Origin: Vibrio splendidus
GTDB taxonomy: Bacteria; Pseudomonadota; Gammaproteobacteria; Enterobacterales; Vibrionaceae
Length of the DNA: 64,000 bases
NCBI RefSeq assembly: GCF_003345295.1
Contig: NZ_CP031055.1
Location: forward strand, 1,860,001 to 1,924,000
Reading direction: 5' to 3'
Each line of letters opens with the position of its first letter. Positions within the stretch are counted from its first letter, which is position 1. The position numbers and the translations under genes are program-made. Below the pieces are notes generated by a model. The model was not told the DNA's origin. It did not search any database and saw nothing but the letters and a program-made list of their open reading frames with translations. Shown one piece after another: positions 17,473 to 25,568 of the stretch.

Positions 17473-18023
17473 CCATTCGCACCATCAAAATACATCGCAA
17501 GTTCTTTGCGCCAAACCGATTCATTAATCACGCCCAGTAACTTCTTAATGATTTGGCCGTCAGCATCGACTAAATACGTCTCAGGAGTACCGATTACACC
17601 GAGTTCTAACGCCAACTTCCCTTGAGGATCGCTGATCACAGTTGAGTACGGGTTGCCGTCGTTGGACAATACATTAAGCGCAGCACCGGGGTTATCTCGA
17701 TAATTGAGACCAACAATTGGAATACCTTCCTTTTGTAGTTCGAGTAAAAAAGCGTGCTCGGTTTTACATATTCCGCACCATGAAGCCCATACATTGACCA
17801 GTTGGTAAGGATGTTGAGTGACATCAGCCAACGTAATTTCCTGTTTACTACTGATGCCTTCACTATTCGCTAACGCAGTAGATATGAATTCTGGAAATGC
17901 CCTTTTTTGCTCCGACACAATCGTCGATTGCTGTTTATTATTGAGCGCAAAGGCAAAGCCCAACACCACCATTAATGCCAAGATAATTAACGTGATGAGC
18001 TTGTTACGAACGCTGGTATGCAT
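17469..18023 (-). CDS. Thioredoxin-like CcmG/DsbE protein of the nrf cluster (NrfX-like)
   Basis: A 184-residue membrane-anchored thioredoxin. One N-terminal membrane helix (about 9-27) is followed by a periplasmic thioredoxin fold with the active site WASWCGICKTEHAF and the cis-proline region GVIGTPETYLVD. It would keep the CxxCK/CxxCH cysteines of nitrite reductase reduced before haem attachment. It overlaps nrfE by 20 bases and nrfF by four, so it is part of one operon. The E. coli nrf operon has no such gene, but Pasteurellaceae carry a comparable nrfX. Confidence 0.9.
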   Translation of the reverse strand: MHTSVRNKLITLIILALMVVLGFAFALNNKQQSTIVSEQKRAFPEFISTALANSEGISSKQEITLADVTQHPYQLVNVWASWCGICKTEHAFLLELQKEGIPIVGLNYRDNPGAALNVLSNDGNPYSTVISDPQGKLALELGVIGTPETYLVDADGQIIKKLLGVINESVWRKELAMYFDGANG

Positions 18024-19920
18024 ACTGTGACGCCTTAACGGTTTTCTTTTTACGATGAGTCAATGAGAGTAAAGCGCCAAGAATGGAAAACAACCCACCA
18101 AACCAGATCCAGCGTGCATACGCCTTGTACTGCACTCGAAATGCATAAGCGGTGGAATCGACTTTCTCGCCCATGGTGATATAAACATCGCCATGCCAGA
18201 ACCACTTCATTGCAGGCTCACTCATGTTCATGACTCGAACTTGGTAGTGTCTTCTTTCTGGCGCGATGGTAAAGCTTTTATCGCCTGCATCTAAGTTTAG
18301 TATCGCCTTCTCTGCGGTAAAATTTGAGGCGACATAAAGCTCGGTATCACGATGAGAAAGCGTCCAATCCATGAACTCTACTTGTGTGCTAGGGCTTAGT
18401 TTATAGCTGCGCTCAAACGAGTGATAGCTATTCATTGCAGCGCCTACGGCGAGCACCGCAACCCCGACATGAGCAAAGGTCATCACCCAGACTTTGCGTT
18501 GGAACTTAGCGCCGCGCGTTACCGCCAAGCCATACACATGAGTGAGTAACACCCAAAATGCGAGTGACCATGTCATTAGTACCATCACTTGGGTCTGCTC
18601 GACTTGCAAAGCGTAACAGGCGAACCCTAGACCAATAGATACTAGAGCGATCAGCGTAATAACACCTTTAGTCGCTTGAGGTTTAATACTCAGCAAAGGG
18701 GCTAAGCCGACGACGGCCAACGCAAGCAAAGCCAAAGGTGCAATCAACAGATTAAAGTAAGGCGCACCTACCGATATGTTCCCCAACCCAAGCAGTTCAA
18801 ATACCATTGGATAAAACGTACCAAACACCACAACAGCGGTCGCCAGTACAAAAATGAGCACCGCGACTAGGCTTAAAAAGCTCTTACTCGCGAAGCTGGT
18901 AATCGGGTTAGATTCAAAAGACTCTCCTCTAATGATAAGCAGAGAAAATGAGCTCACCAGTACCAATACTAATATAAGTAGCAGTGCGATACCTTTGGTT
19001 GGGTCAACGGCAAAAGCATGCACCGACGTTAATACGCCAGAACGAACAATAAAGGTGCCTAAGATACTCAAACAAAACGTAATGAAAGCAAGGCTGAGAG
19101 ACCATTTCAAGAGCTGTTGTTTGCCCTTGGCAACGCCTAAGCTGTGCAGTAAAGCCGTTGAAGTAAGCCACGGTAACAAGCTTGCATTTTCAACAGGATC
19201 CCAGAACCACCAGCCGCCCCAGCCTAATTCGTAATACGCCCACCAAGAGCCAAGAATGATCCCTGCAGTTAAAAAGATCCAAGCGACTAGACACCAACTG
19301 CGACAATGAGCAACCCAATCAAATTCAATTGGATCAACCAGCAAAGCGGCAACTGCAAATGCCAGCACCACAGAAAAGCCGACATAGCCAAGGTAAAGTA
19401 ATGGCGGGTGAAAGATCAGACCGACATCTTGCAACATTGGGTTAAGGTCACGCCCTTCTAGCGGCAAGATCGAGTTCATTTCAAACGGATTTGATGCGAA
19501 TAACGTGAACCAAGCAAATATCGCGAGCAGTAGGTTCATCACCCACAGCACTCGGCTTTGGTATTCATTCGAATAGTGTTTTTGTAAGGCGATCACGCCA
19601 GACCAGACGCTGATCGTCAGCACCCAAAATAACAAGGAACCTTCATGGCCTGCCCATACGGCTGCGAGCTTAAAAAATGAGGGTAATTGAGTATTTGAAT
19701 GCTCAGCGACATAGAGAATAGAGAAGTCATCACTGACAAAAGCATAGCCAAGCAATGCGACAGAAGTGAGAGAAAGCAATGCACTTGAAAGAGAGAAACT
19801 GCGGATTAAACCTATATTTTGCGTCCGTTTGTTTAGCATTTGATAAAACGAATGCACACCAATAATGCTACTGAGTACAGCAACCAACACTAAACTAAAC
19901 AGCCCCAAAGAACCGACCAT
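18004..19920 (-). CDS. nrfE: Haem lyase subunit NrfE/CcmF
   Basis: A 638-residue polytopic inner-membrane protein with about 15 hydrophobic segments. It carries the haem-handling tryptophan-rich motif (WGGWWFWDPVENASLLPWL), and conserved histidines lie in VWAGHEGSLLFWV and DVGLIFHPPLLYLGYVG. Proteins of this family join haem to cysteine thiols of apocytochromes; NrfE is the version dedicated to the CxxCK haem of NrfA. It follows nrfD after a 128-base gap holding a small hairpin (GCAGAT / ATCTGC, about 20001-20029). Confidence 0.93.
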   Translation of the reverse strand: MVGSLGLFSLVLVAVLSSIIGVHSFYQMLNKRTQNIGLIRSFSLSSALLSLTSVALLGYAFVSDDFSILYVAEHSNTQLPSFFKLAAVWAGHEGSLLFWVLTISVWSGVIALQKHYSNEYQSRVLWVMNLLLAIFAWFTLFASNPFEMNSILPLEGRDLNPMLQDVGLIFHPPLLYLGYVGFSVVLAFAVAALLVDPIEFDWVAHCRSWCLVAWIFLTAGIILGSWWAYYELGWGGWWFWDPVENASLLPWLTSTALLHSLGVAKGKQQLLKWSLSLAFITFCLSILGTFIVRSGVLTSVHAFAVDPTKGIALLLILVLVLVSSFSLLIIRGESFESNPITSFASKSFLSLVAVLIFVLATAVVVFGTFYPMVFELLGLGNISVGAPYFNLLIAPLALLALAVVGLAPLLSIKPQATKGVITLIALVSIGLGFACYALQVEQTQVMVLMTWSLAFWVLLTHVYGLAVTRGAKFQRKVWVMTFAHVGVAVLAVGAAMNSYHSFERSYKLSPSTQVEFMDWTLSHRDTELYVASNFTAEKAILNLDAGDKSFTIAPERRHYQVRVMNMSEPAMKWFWHGDVYITMGEKVDSTAYAFRVQYKAYARWIWFGGLFSILGALLSLTHRKKKTVKASQYAYQRS

Positions 19921-20048
19921 ATCACCTCAATAAGGCTCCGCTTGAGCAGAGCCAATCTGAACACGCATCTCATGTTTATTTAAAGCATGTTCATTAATAA
20001 GCAGATATTCAGTATCTAACATCTGCTCACTAATAAACTTGAGCAAAA

Positions 20049-21029
20049 TTAAGCTATCGTTAACTGCCCTGCATAAAGAACAAAAGTTCGTAGCATCAAT
20101 ACGCCCATTAGGCTTAGCGAAGTCACGGAGAAAATATACACCGAGCTATGGCGGATTGAGGTTGGTGTAACGGCATTCAGCAGCAACGGTAAAACCATAC
20201 CGACACCGATGACACCATACCAGAACCAACTTGCCCAGAAGCCACTGCCAATTGCGTTCCATACTGCTTGTTCACTTTGACCACCAGCGAAGATAAGCCC
20301 AGTAAAGAAAGTAATAAGAACAAACAATTCAAACATCACGACTGGACGTTCGAATCCGTGGATCCATGAAATAGTCGGGCTATGAGGTGATTCTTTAAAG
20401 ACCAGCACACCAAATAAAATACACGCCGCCGCTCCCGAAGATAAGCTCGAGAATAAGAACAAAATCGGCAGCACTGGGTTATTCAATAGTGGGAAGGTAT
20501 TTAAAGCTGAAAGCAAGAATCCGGTATAAGCGGCAAGCATCAGAGCAAGAACAGCTAAGAATATTTCCAGAGCATTCTCAAACACTTCTAATTTGCCAAT
20601 CCAATTACCGACAAAATCAAGTCGCCCTTTTAACCATGCTTGATCATTCAAGAACACGACTATTTGATCCCTAAATATAATGCCGATCCAAAGGAATAAG
20701 ATCACCATATATACTTGGAATAAGATCACCCCCATCGACATCACAGACGTTGGATTATAGAAGATCATGATCTTCCAAAAGGATAACGGTTTTGTCAGGT
20801 GGAAAACCAAGATAAGCAGACCTGAAATGATCCCAAATGGCGCAAGAAAAGCCGTGGCCTTTAACACACCATTATGAGCAGGGTCGCCTTCAATGACCTT
20901 ACGTTTTAGGTAAATGGAGATCATTACGGCACCGGCCGACATCCCCGCGAGAAATAGATAGATTGCTATAATCCAGTCCCATACCACCGTACCAGACTGA
21001 AAAGCTGCGTCCCATGCACTCATAATCAA
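20049..21029 (-). CDS. nrfD: Nitrite reductase quinol-oxidising membrane subunit NrfD
   Basis: A 326-residue integral membrane protein with about eight or nine helices (for example IIAIYLFLAGMSAGAVMISIYL and FLFSSLSSGAAACILFGVLV), the usual NrfD/PsrC size. It oxidises menaquinol and passes electrons to the iron-sulfur protein NrfC. Its ATG overlaps the nrfC stop by four bases, so the two are coupled. Confidence 0.93.
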   Translation of the reverse strand: MIMSAWDAAFQSGTVVWDWIIAIYLFLAGMSAGAVMISIYLKRKVIEGDPAHNGVLKATAFLAPFGIISGLLILVFHLTKPLSFWKIMIFYNPTSVMSMGVILFQVYMVILFLWIGIIFRDQIVVFLNDQAWLKGRLDFVGNWIGKLEVFENALEIFLAVLALMLAAYTGFLLSALNTFPLLNNPVLPILFLFSSLSSGAAACILFGVLVFKESPHSPTISWIHGFERPVVMFELFVLITFFTGLIFAGGQSEQAVWNAIGSGFWASWFWYGVIGVGMVLPLLLNAVTPTSIRHSSVYIFSVTSLSLMGVLMLRTFVLYAGQLTIA

Positions 21030-21712
21030 ATCTCCCCTTTTTGGTGTGGCACTTTATAGAGCTTTGGTTGAGTACCTAGATAAGCTTTATCTCTGTAAAC
21101 CACCTCAGATTGAAGCACCTGGTTTATCTCACTCTTAGGGTCATTTAGATCGCCAAAGACCAGCGCATTGGTCGGGCAAGATTCGACACAAGCAGGCAAC
21201 TTCCCTTGTGCTAGATTGGTATCACGACAGAAGTTACATTTATCTGCGGACTTGTTCTCTGGATGGAAAAAGCGCACTTGATATGGGCAAGCCAATAGAC
21301 AATAACCACAACCGACACACTTCTCTTGATGAACGTCGACAATGCCGGTTTTTTCATCTTTGTAGGCCGCGCCTGTTGGGCAAACCATCACACAAGGTGC
21401 GTTATCACAATGTTGGCAAGAGTTACGAGTAAAACGGTAATCAACATTGGGATATTCGCCTTGGGGCTCACTCTTAATAATTTCTAAGCGCGATACACCT
21501 TCAGGTACTTTGTTTACTTCACGACATGCTTCAGTACAGGCGGTACAACCAATACAAGCGGTTTCGTCATGAATCATTCCATAACGTTTAGCGCCATCTT
21601 CTTGAACATTGGCTAGCGTCTTGCGACTTGTTACCGCCGCAGTTCCCGCTACACCTGTGGTAAAAATAACGGCACCAGCGCCTGCTAAAAAGTTTCTTCT
21701 TGAGCAGCTCAT
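21026..21712 (-). CDS. nrfC: Nitrite reductase iron-sulfur protein NrfC
   Basis: A 228-residue periplasmic ferredoxin with a twin-arginine signal (CSRRNFLAGAGAV). Four cysteine groups are visible: CIGCTACTEACR, CQHCDNAPCVMVCP, CVGCGYCLLACP and the split CNFC...CVESCP, matching the four [4Fe-4S] clusters of NrfC/DmsB-type proteins. It transfers electrons from NrfD to NrfB. It starts three bases after the nrfB stop. Confidence 0.94.
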   Translation of the reverse strand: MSCSRRNFLAGAGAVIFTTGVAGTAAVTSRKTLANVQEDGAKRYGMIHDETACIGCTACTEACREVNKVPEGVSRLEIIKSEPQGEYPNVDYRFTRNSCQHCDNAPCVMVCPTGAAYKDEKTGIVDVHQEKCVGCGYCLLACPYQVRFFHPENKSADKCNFCRDTNLAQGKLPACVESCPTNALVFGDLNDPKSEINQVLQSEVVYRDKAYLGTQPKLYKVPHQKGEI

Positions 21713-21715
21713 AGA

Positions 21716-22300
21716 TTACTCCTCTTCTTTCTTCTGGTTGAAGTCTGAATGGCAATCCACACACAGCTTAATGGTTTGCTTCTTATCTAAGCCCAACACC
21801 TTTGCTTCAGTCGCATGAACATCATGGCAGTTTGAACACGTTAAGTTTTGCGCGTGAACATCGTGAGTCCAACTCGCCTCACGCAGATCATCAGGCTTGT
21901 GACAGTCGATACATTGGCTATTGGCATCTAAAATTAAGCTAGGGTCTAAGAAAACCTTCTCGGTTCCCGGTTGTGATTGAGCCTCACGATACTTCACCAC
22001 TTTAGGTGCACCTTCACGGTGATCGGGGCTAATAGAACTATGACAGTCGGTACAATTTACTTCGCGGCCAAGCAAAGCGTGTGCACTTTCACCATGTGAA
22101 CCCAATACCGTTTCTTTTGAATCTTTATGGCATTGAACACACTTGTAGTCTTTGTCGCGGATTAATTCGACTTCATGTCTTGTTGATTCTCCTACTGGCG
22201 TAACAGCAGGCTCAGCAACAGCATGAATGGAATAACCATAGAGGCAGAATGCTAGAAGGGATTTAAGCATTATGACTATGGCCAATTTAATATTGCCCAT
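21716..22300 (-). CDS. nrfB: Pentahaem cytochrome NrfB
   Basis: A 194-residue exported cytochrome with a signal peptide (about 1-30; a second in-frame ATG is ten residues on). Five CxxCH haem sites are present: CVQCH, CTDCH, CIDCH, CSNCH and CVDCH. NrfB carries electrons from the NrfCD quinol dehydrogenase to NrfA. It is the first gene of the leftward nrf string and is divergent from nrfA across a 481-base control region. Confidence 0.94.
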   Translation of the reverse strand: MGNIKLAIVIMLKSLLAFCLYGYSIHAVAEPAVTPVGESTRHEVELIRDKDYKCVQCHKDSKETVLGSHGESAHALLGREVNCTDCHSSISPDHREGAPKVVKYREAQSQPGTEKVFLDPSLILDANSQCIDCHKPDDLREASWTHDVHAQNLTCSNCHDVHATEAKVLGLDKKQTIKLCVDCHSDFNQKKEEE

Positions 22301-22390
22301 TTTATCCTTTCCTTATACCGGCATTATTTAACTCTCAACTAAATAATATTCCGGTTAAACAAAAGTACCCTTAAACGATATTATTACCGC

Positions 22391-22404
22391 TTAAATGATA
22401 TCAA
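22391..22404. promoter_or_regulatory. FNR-like site
   Basis: TTAAATGATATCAA matches the FNR consensus TTGAT-N4-ATCAA with one perfect half and a 3-of-5 half. It lies 91 bases upstream of the nrfB start. Confidence 0.45.
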
Positions 22405-22447
22405 TTCTTATTTTGGATAAGCCACAACGCTTTCTATAGTTAGAATA

Positions 22448-22463
22448 TACCTCTAATTGGGTA
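22448..22463. promoter_or_regulatory. NarP/NarL 7-2-7 site (imperfect)
   Basis: TACCTCT-AA-TTGGGTA follows the TACYYMT inverted-heptamer pattern with a 2-base spacer; one half deviates at its last base. It lies between the divergent nrf promoters. Confidence 0.5.
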
Positions 22464-22531
22464 ATACGAAATTTGGATGGGTTAATCTGTGAACGCAATC
22501 ACCCTATTTATACCATGGTCAATTTAGGTAA

Positions 22532-22545
22532 TTGATTGTTATATA
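22532..22545. promoter_or_regulatory. Weak FNR-like site
   Basis: TTGATTGTTATATA has one perfect TTGAT half and a 3-of-5 second half, upstream of nrfA. Confidence 0.3.
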
Positions 22546-22588
22546 TGATAATAATTCTCAATTAAATTTTAATAATACTGCACACCAA

Positions 22589-22604
22589 TACCCCTTTAGG
22601 GGTA
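22589..22604. promoter_or_regulatory. NarP/NarL 7-2-7 palindrome upstream of nrfA
   Basis: TACCCCT-TT-AGGGGTA is a perfect inverted heptamer pair with a 2-base spacer, the arrangement bound by NarP (and NarL) in enteric bacteria. It lies about 180 bases before the nrfA start, which would suit activation of a promoter with a long leader. Confidence 0.75.
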
Positions 22605-22781
22605 TATAAACTTCAACGTGATTGAAGTCACTACCATTAATTGATCTAAGACAAGCTATATCCAACACGTAACAAAATGTGTTTGTTTATGAATTAATAT
22701 AAACAGGAATTCTCCAGTTCTTAATTTGAATAGCAAACTCACAACGCTTGGTATAAGAATCAGTATATTGGAGATATCACT

Positions 22782-24212
22782 GTGAAAAAGCATTGGATAC
22801 GTAATTCGGTCACAGCACTATTAATGGTTAGCGCATCACTAGCAAGCGCGACCAGTTTTGCTGCGTCTGAACAAAAAGAAATTGGCGATCCTCGTAACGA
22901 CCAGTTCGAGCAAAACCACCCAGATCAATATCATTCATGGAGACAGACTTCAGAAAGCGAAGTTATTGAAGACGCACTAAAAGAAGATCCCAACATGGTT
23001 ATCATGTGGGCTGGCTACGGCTTCGCAAAAGATTACAACAAGGCACGTGGTCACTTTTATGCGATTGACGATGTACGACAAACGCTTCGTACTGGCGGCC
23101 CAACAGACGAAAGCTCTGGTCCAATGCCAATGGCATGTTGGAGCTGTAAGAGCCCAGACGTAGCACGTGTTATTGAAGAACGTGGCGAAGATGGTTACTT
23201 CGAAGGTAAGTGGGCGCGTCTTGGCAACGAGATCATTAACCCTATTGGCTGTTCAGACTGTCACGATACCAAAAGCGAAGGCTTTAAAAATGGTGAACCA
23301 GCACTTAAGGTGACTCGTCCTTACGTTGAACGTGCATTTGAAACGATTGGTAAAAAGTTTGATGAGCAAAGTCGTTTAGACCAACAAGCTTCTGTTTGTG
23401 CTCAGTGCCACGTGGAATACTACTTCACAGGGCCAACCAAAGGCGTGAAATTCCCTTGGGACCAAGGTACAACCGTTGGCGACATGGAACGCTACTATGA
23501 TGCAATCAACTTTAAAGATTGGACGCATAAAGTATCGAAAGCACCCATGCTGAAAGCACAACACCCAGGTTTCGAAACATGGCGCGAAGGCATCCACGGT
23601 AAGAACAAAGTCGTTTGTGCTGACTGTCATATGCCGAAAGTGACCAAAGAAGATGGCACCGTTTATACCGACCATAAAGTGGGTAACCCATTCGACCGCT
23701 TCGAAGATACGTGTGCAAACTGTCACACTCAATCGAAAGAAACCATGCGTAACATCGTTTCAAGCCGCAAAGCGCAAGTTCTGAACATGAAGCTGACTGC
23801 TGAGAAACAAATCGTAGCTGCTCACTTTGAAGCAGGCGCGGCATGGGAAGCGGGTGCGACAGAGCAAGAGATGGAGCCTATCCTACTGGATATCCGTCAC
23901 GCTCAATGGCGTTGGGACTACGCTATCGCGTCTCACGGTATTCATATGCACGCACCTGAAATCGCTCTAGAAGTGCTAGGTACTGCCGTTGACCGCGCAG
24001 CCGATGCTCGTACTAAGATTGTTCGTCTACTGGCGAAGAAAGGCATCACCGATCCAATCGAGATTCCAGATATCTCGACAAAAGAAGCGGCTCAAAAAGC
24101 GCTTGGAATGGACATGGATAAGATGAACGCTGAGAAACAACACTTCTTAGACACGGTTGTTCCTAAATGGGAAGAGCAAGCTGAAAAGCGTGAAGCCAAC
24201 TACGAATACTAG
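22782..24212 (+). CDS. nrfA: Ammonia-forming cytochrome c nitrite reductase
   Basis: A 476-residue periplasmic pentahaem enzyme that reduces nitrite to ammonium with six electrons. The signal peptide ends near SFAA-SEQ. The catalytic haem site is the special CWSCK (119-123), with lysine as the proximal ligand. The four other haems are at CSDCH (157-161), CAQCH (206-210), CADCH (279-283) and CANCH (311-315). Length and spacing match E. coli NrfA. It is transcribed alone, divergent from nrfBCD, and ends at a strong terminator. Confidence 0.98.
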   Translation: MKKHWIRNSVTALLMVSASLASATSFAASEQKEIGDPRNDQFEQNHPDQYHSWRQTSESEVIEDALKEDPNMVIMWAGYGFAKDYNKARGHFYAIDDVRQTLRTGGPTDESSGPMPMACWSCKSPDVARVIEERGEDGYFEGKWARLGNEIINPIGCSDCHDTKSEGFKNGEPALKVTRPYVERAFETIGKKFDEQSRLDQQASVCAQCHVEYYFTGPTKGVKFPWDQGTTVGDMERYYDAINFKDWTHKVSKAPMLKAQHPGFETWREGIHGKNKVVCADCHMPKVTKEDGTVYTDHKVGNPFDRFEDTCANCHTQSKETMRNIVSSRKAQVLNMKLTAEKQIVAAHFEAGAAWEAGATEQEMEPILLDIRHAQWRWDYAIASHGIHMHAPEIALEVLGTAVDRAADARTKIVRLLAKKGITDPIEIPDISTKEAAQKALGMDMDKMNAEKQHFLDTVVPKWEEQAEKREANYEY

Positions 24213-24239
24213 TTTCTTCAATTAGACCATTAAGTAAAA

Positions 24240-24273
24240 ACCAGTCACACTATTGTTGTGTGGCTGGTTTTTT
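24240..24273 (+). terminator. Rho-independent terminator of nrfA
   Basis: An 11-bp stem (ACCAGTCACAC / GTGTGGCTGGT, one mismatch) is followed by six thymines, 28 bases after the nrfA stop. Confidence 0.9.
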
Positions 24274-24337
24274 AGGTTTTGGGGAATACACATCAATATC
24301 GCCTCCCCGATCCGCTCGCCAATTCAAGGAATAAACA

Positions 24338-24682
24338 ATGAAAAGCTTACTTTCGCTTTCGGCATTATGTATTGCACTATTCAGTTCAGGCGTTTACGCA
24401 TCTGAACGTGCTGAGACTGGGTGGGAATTAATAGAGAAAGGCGCATTAGTGGTTGATGTCAGAACACCTGCAGAGTTCGAACAAGGGCATCTAGACAACG
24501 CCATCAACTACCCTCTTTCTGAAGTGGCTACTCACTTTGCTAAGATAGATAAAGACCAACCCATCGTATTGTATTGCCGCAGTGGCAATCGTTCAGGGCA
24601 AGCTTATCAATTCTTGCGCGCTCAAGGGTTTACTCAAATCCACAATGCAGGTGGGTTAATCGAAATGCAAGAAAGCCAATAG
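24338..24682 (+). CDS. Periplasmic rhodanese-domain protein (PspE-like)
   Basis: A 114-residue protein with a signal peptide (to about 21) and a single rhodanese domain. The active-site loop is VLYCRSGNRSGQA with the catalytic cysteine, and the domain begins VVDVRTPAEFEQGHLDNAIN. Small exported rhodaneses such as PspE transfer sulfane sulfur to cyanide or thiols in vitro; the physiological partner is unknown. AAGGA lies seven bases before the ATG. It lies between nrfA and nrfG, but the terminator after nrfA suggests its own promoter. Confidence 0.88.
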   Translation: MKSLLSLSALCIALFSSGVYASERAETGWELIEKGALVVDVRTPAEFEQGHLDNAINYPLSEVATHFAKIDKDQPIVLYCRSGNRSGQAYQFLRAQGFTQIHNAGGLIEMQESQ

Positions 24683-24738
24683 CTTGAGAGATTAATGGCT
24701 TTAGAGGCTAATCAGGAAGAACAGCCTATTGACCAAGC

Positions 24739-25368
24739 CTAGCGGATCATCTGTTTGGCTTGATTGATCGAATGAATAATTGAAACGCGATCAATGCCCT
24801 TTTGATTGGAATCGAGAATTTGAGTCCACGCATCGATCGCTTGTTGATAGCGCATACTAATGAAGTGATCGGTCGCAATCAGCATCAATGCCGTACGATC
24901 ATTGGGATCAAGCTGCATGGAGTGATCCAGTAACGCATTCACGTCATCACTCATCGCTTGAGAACTAAGATAGTAAAGTGCCGTTGCTTTGGCTGCATAG
25001 AGGCCAGAAGGTGCTTGAGGATCTAAACGAATCGCATAGTCGTAACAGGTGAACGCTGCATCAAACTCCCCTTTCTGCATGTACACACCACCAAGCTTAA
25101 ACCACAAATCGGATTGATTCGGGTCTTGCTCAAGGCTTTGCTGAAGTTCATCTTCGAAATCTGTTGCCGTGTAGTTATTATTATCATCCAAAGGCAGTTG
25201 AGGTATTTCTTGTTTCAGTTGAGACCAAACAAGCACACTCAAAGCCACAGCAGTAAGTGAAATCATCACATTGCCTTTTAGATGACTGCCATTGTTGTTC
25301 GCGGCAATAACGATCACAATCAAAAACAGGCTCATTAGTACCAACGCAACCAACAACCAGATATCCAT
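24739..25368 (-). CDS. nrfG: TPR protein NrfG (haem-lyase accessory)
   Basis: A 209-residue protein with two N-terminal membrane helices (about 4-23 and 34-50) and a TPR domain. Segments that recall E. coli NrfG are AAKATALYYLSSQAMS, RTALMLIATDHFISMRYQQA and the C-terminal HSINQAKQMIR. NrfG binds the C-terminus of apo-NrfA and guides haem attachment at CxxCK. Here it is not in the nrfBCDEF string but 2.4 kb away, convergent with the rhodanese gene and on the opposite strand to nrfA. Confidence 0.85.
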   Translation of the reverse strand: MDIWLLVALVLMSLFLIVIVIAANNNGSHLKGNVMISLTAVALSVLVWSQLKQEIPQLPLDDNNNYTATDFEDELQQSLEQDPNQSDLWFKLGGVYMQKGEFDAAFTCYDYAIRLDPQAPSGLYAAKATALYYLSSQAMSDDVNALLDHSMQLDPNDRTALMLIATDHFISMRYQQAIDAWTQILDSNQKGIDRVSIIHSINQAKQMIR

Positions 25369-25504
25369 TTCACACTCCTTTTTTATTCCCCTCTACTCTA
25401 TCGTTTTCATCTCCTCGCTATATTGATCAAGGTTTAGCTATCGATATTTTGACGATCACAGTTCAACGATAAAGTCAGAGCAAGATCCACACATAGCAGG
25501 CAAT

Positions 25505-25534
25505 AAAAAACCGAGCACTTAGGCTCGGTTTTTT
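25505..25534 (-). terminator. Rho-independent terminator of gyrA
   Basis: The stem AACCGAGC / GCTCGGTT is flanked by A-runs and T-runs on both sides, so it can work in both directions; it lies 35 bases after the gyrA stop. Confidence 0.88.
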
Positions 25535-25568
25535 CATTGGTAAGCTAAATTACTTAACGTAATCGAGA

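Larger units (their letters stand above)
22301..22781. other. Divergent nrfB-nrfA control region
   Basis: The 481-base AT-rich region between the divergent nitrite-reductase genes should hold both promoters. Two NarP/NarL-type 7-2-7 palindromes and two FNR-like 14-mers are visible and listed separately. No gene was found in it. Confidence 0.8.
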
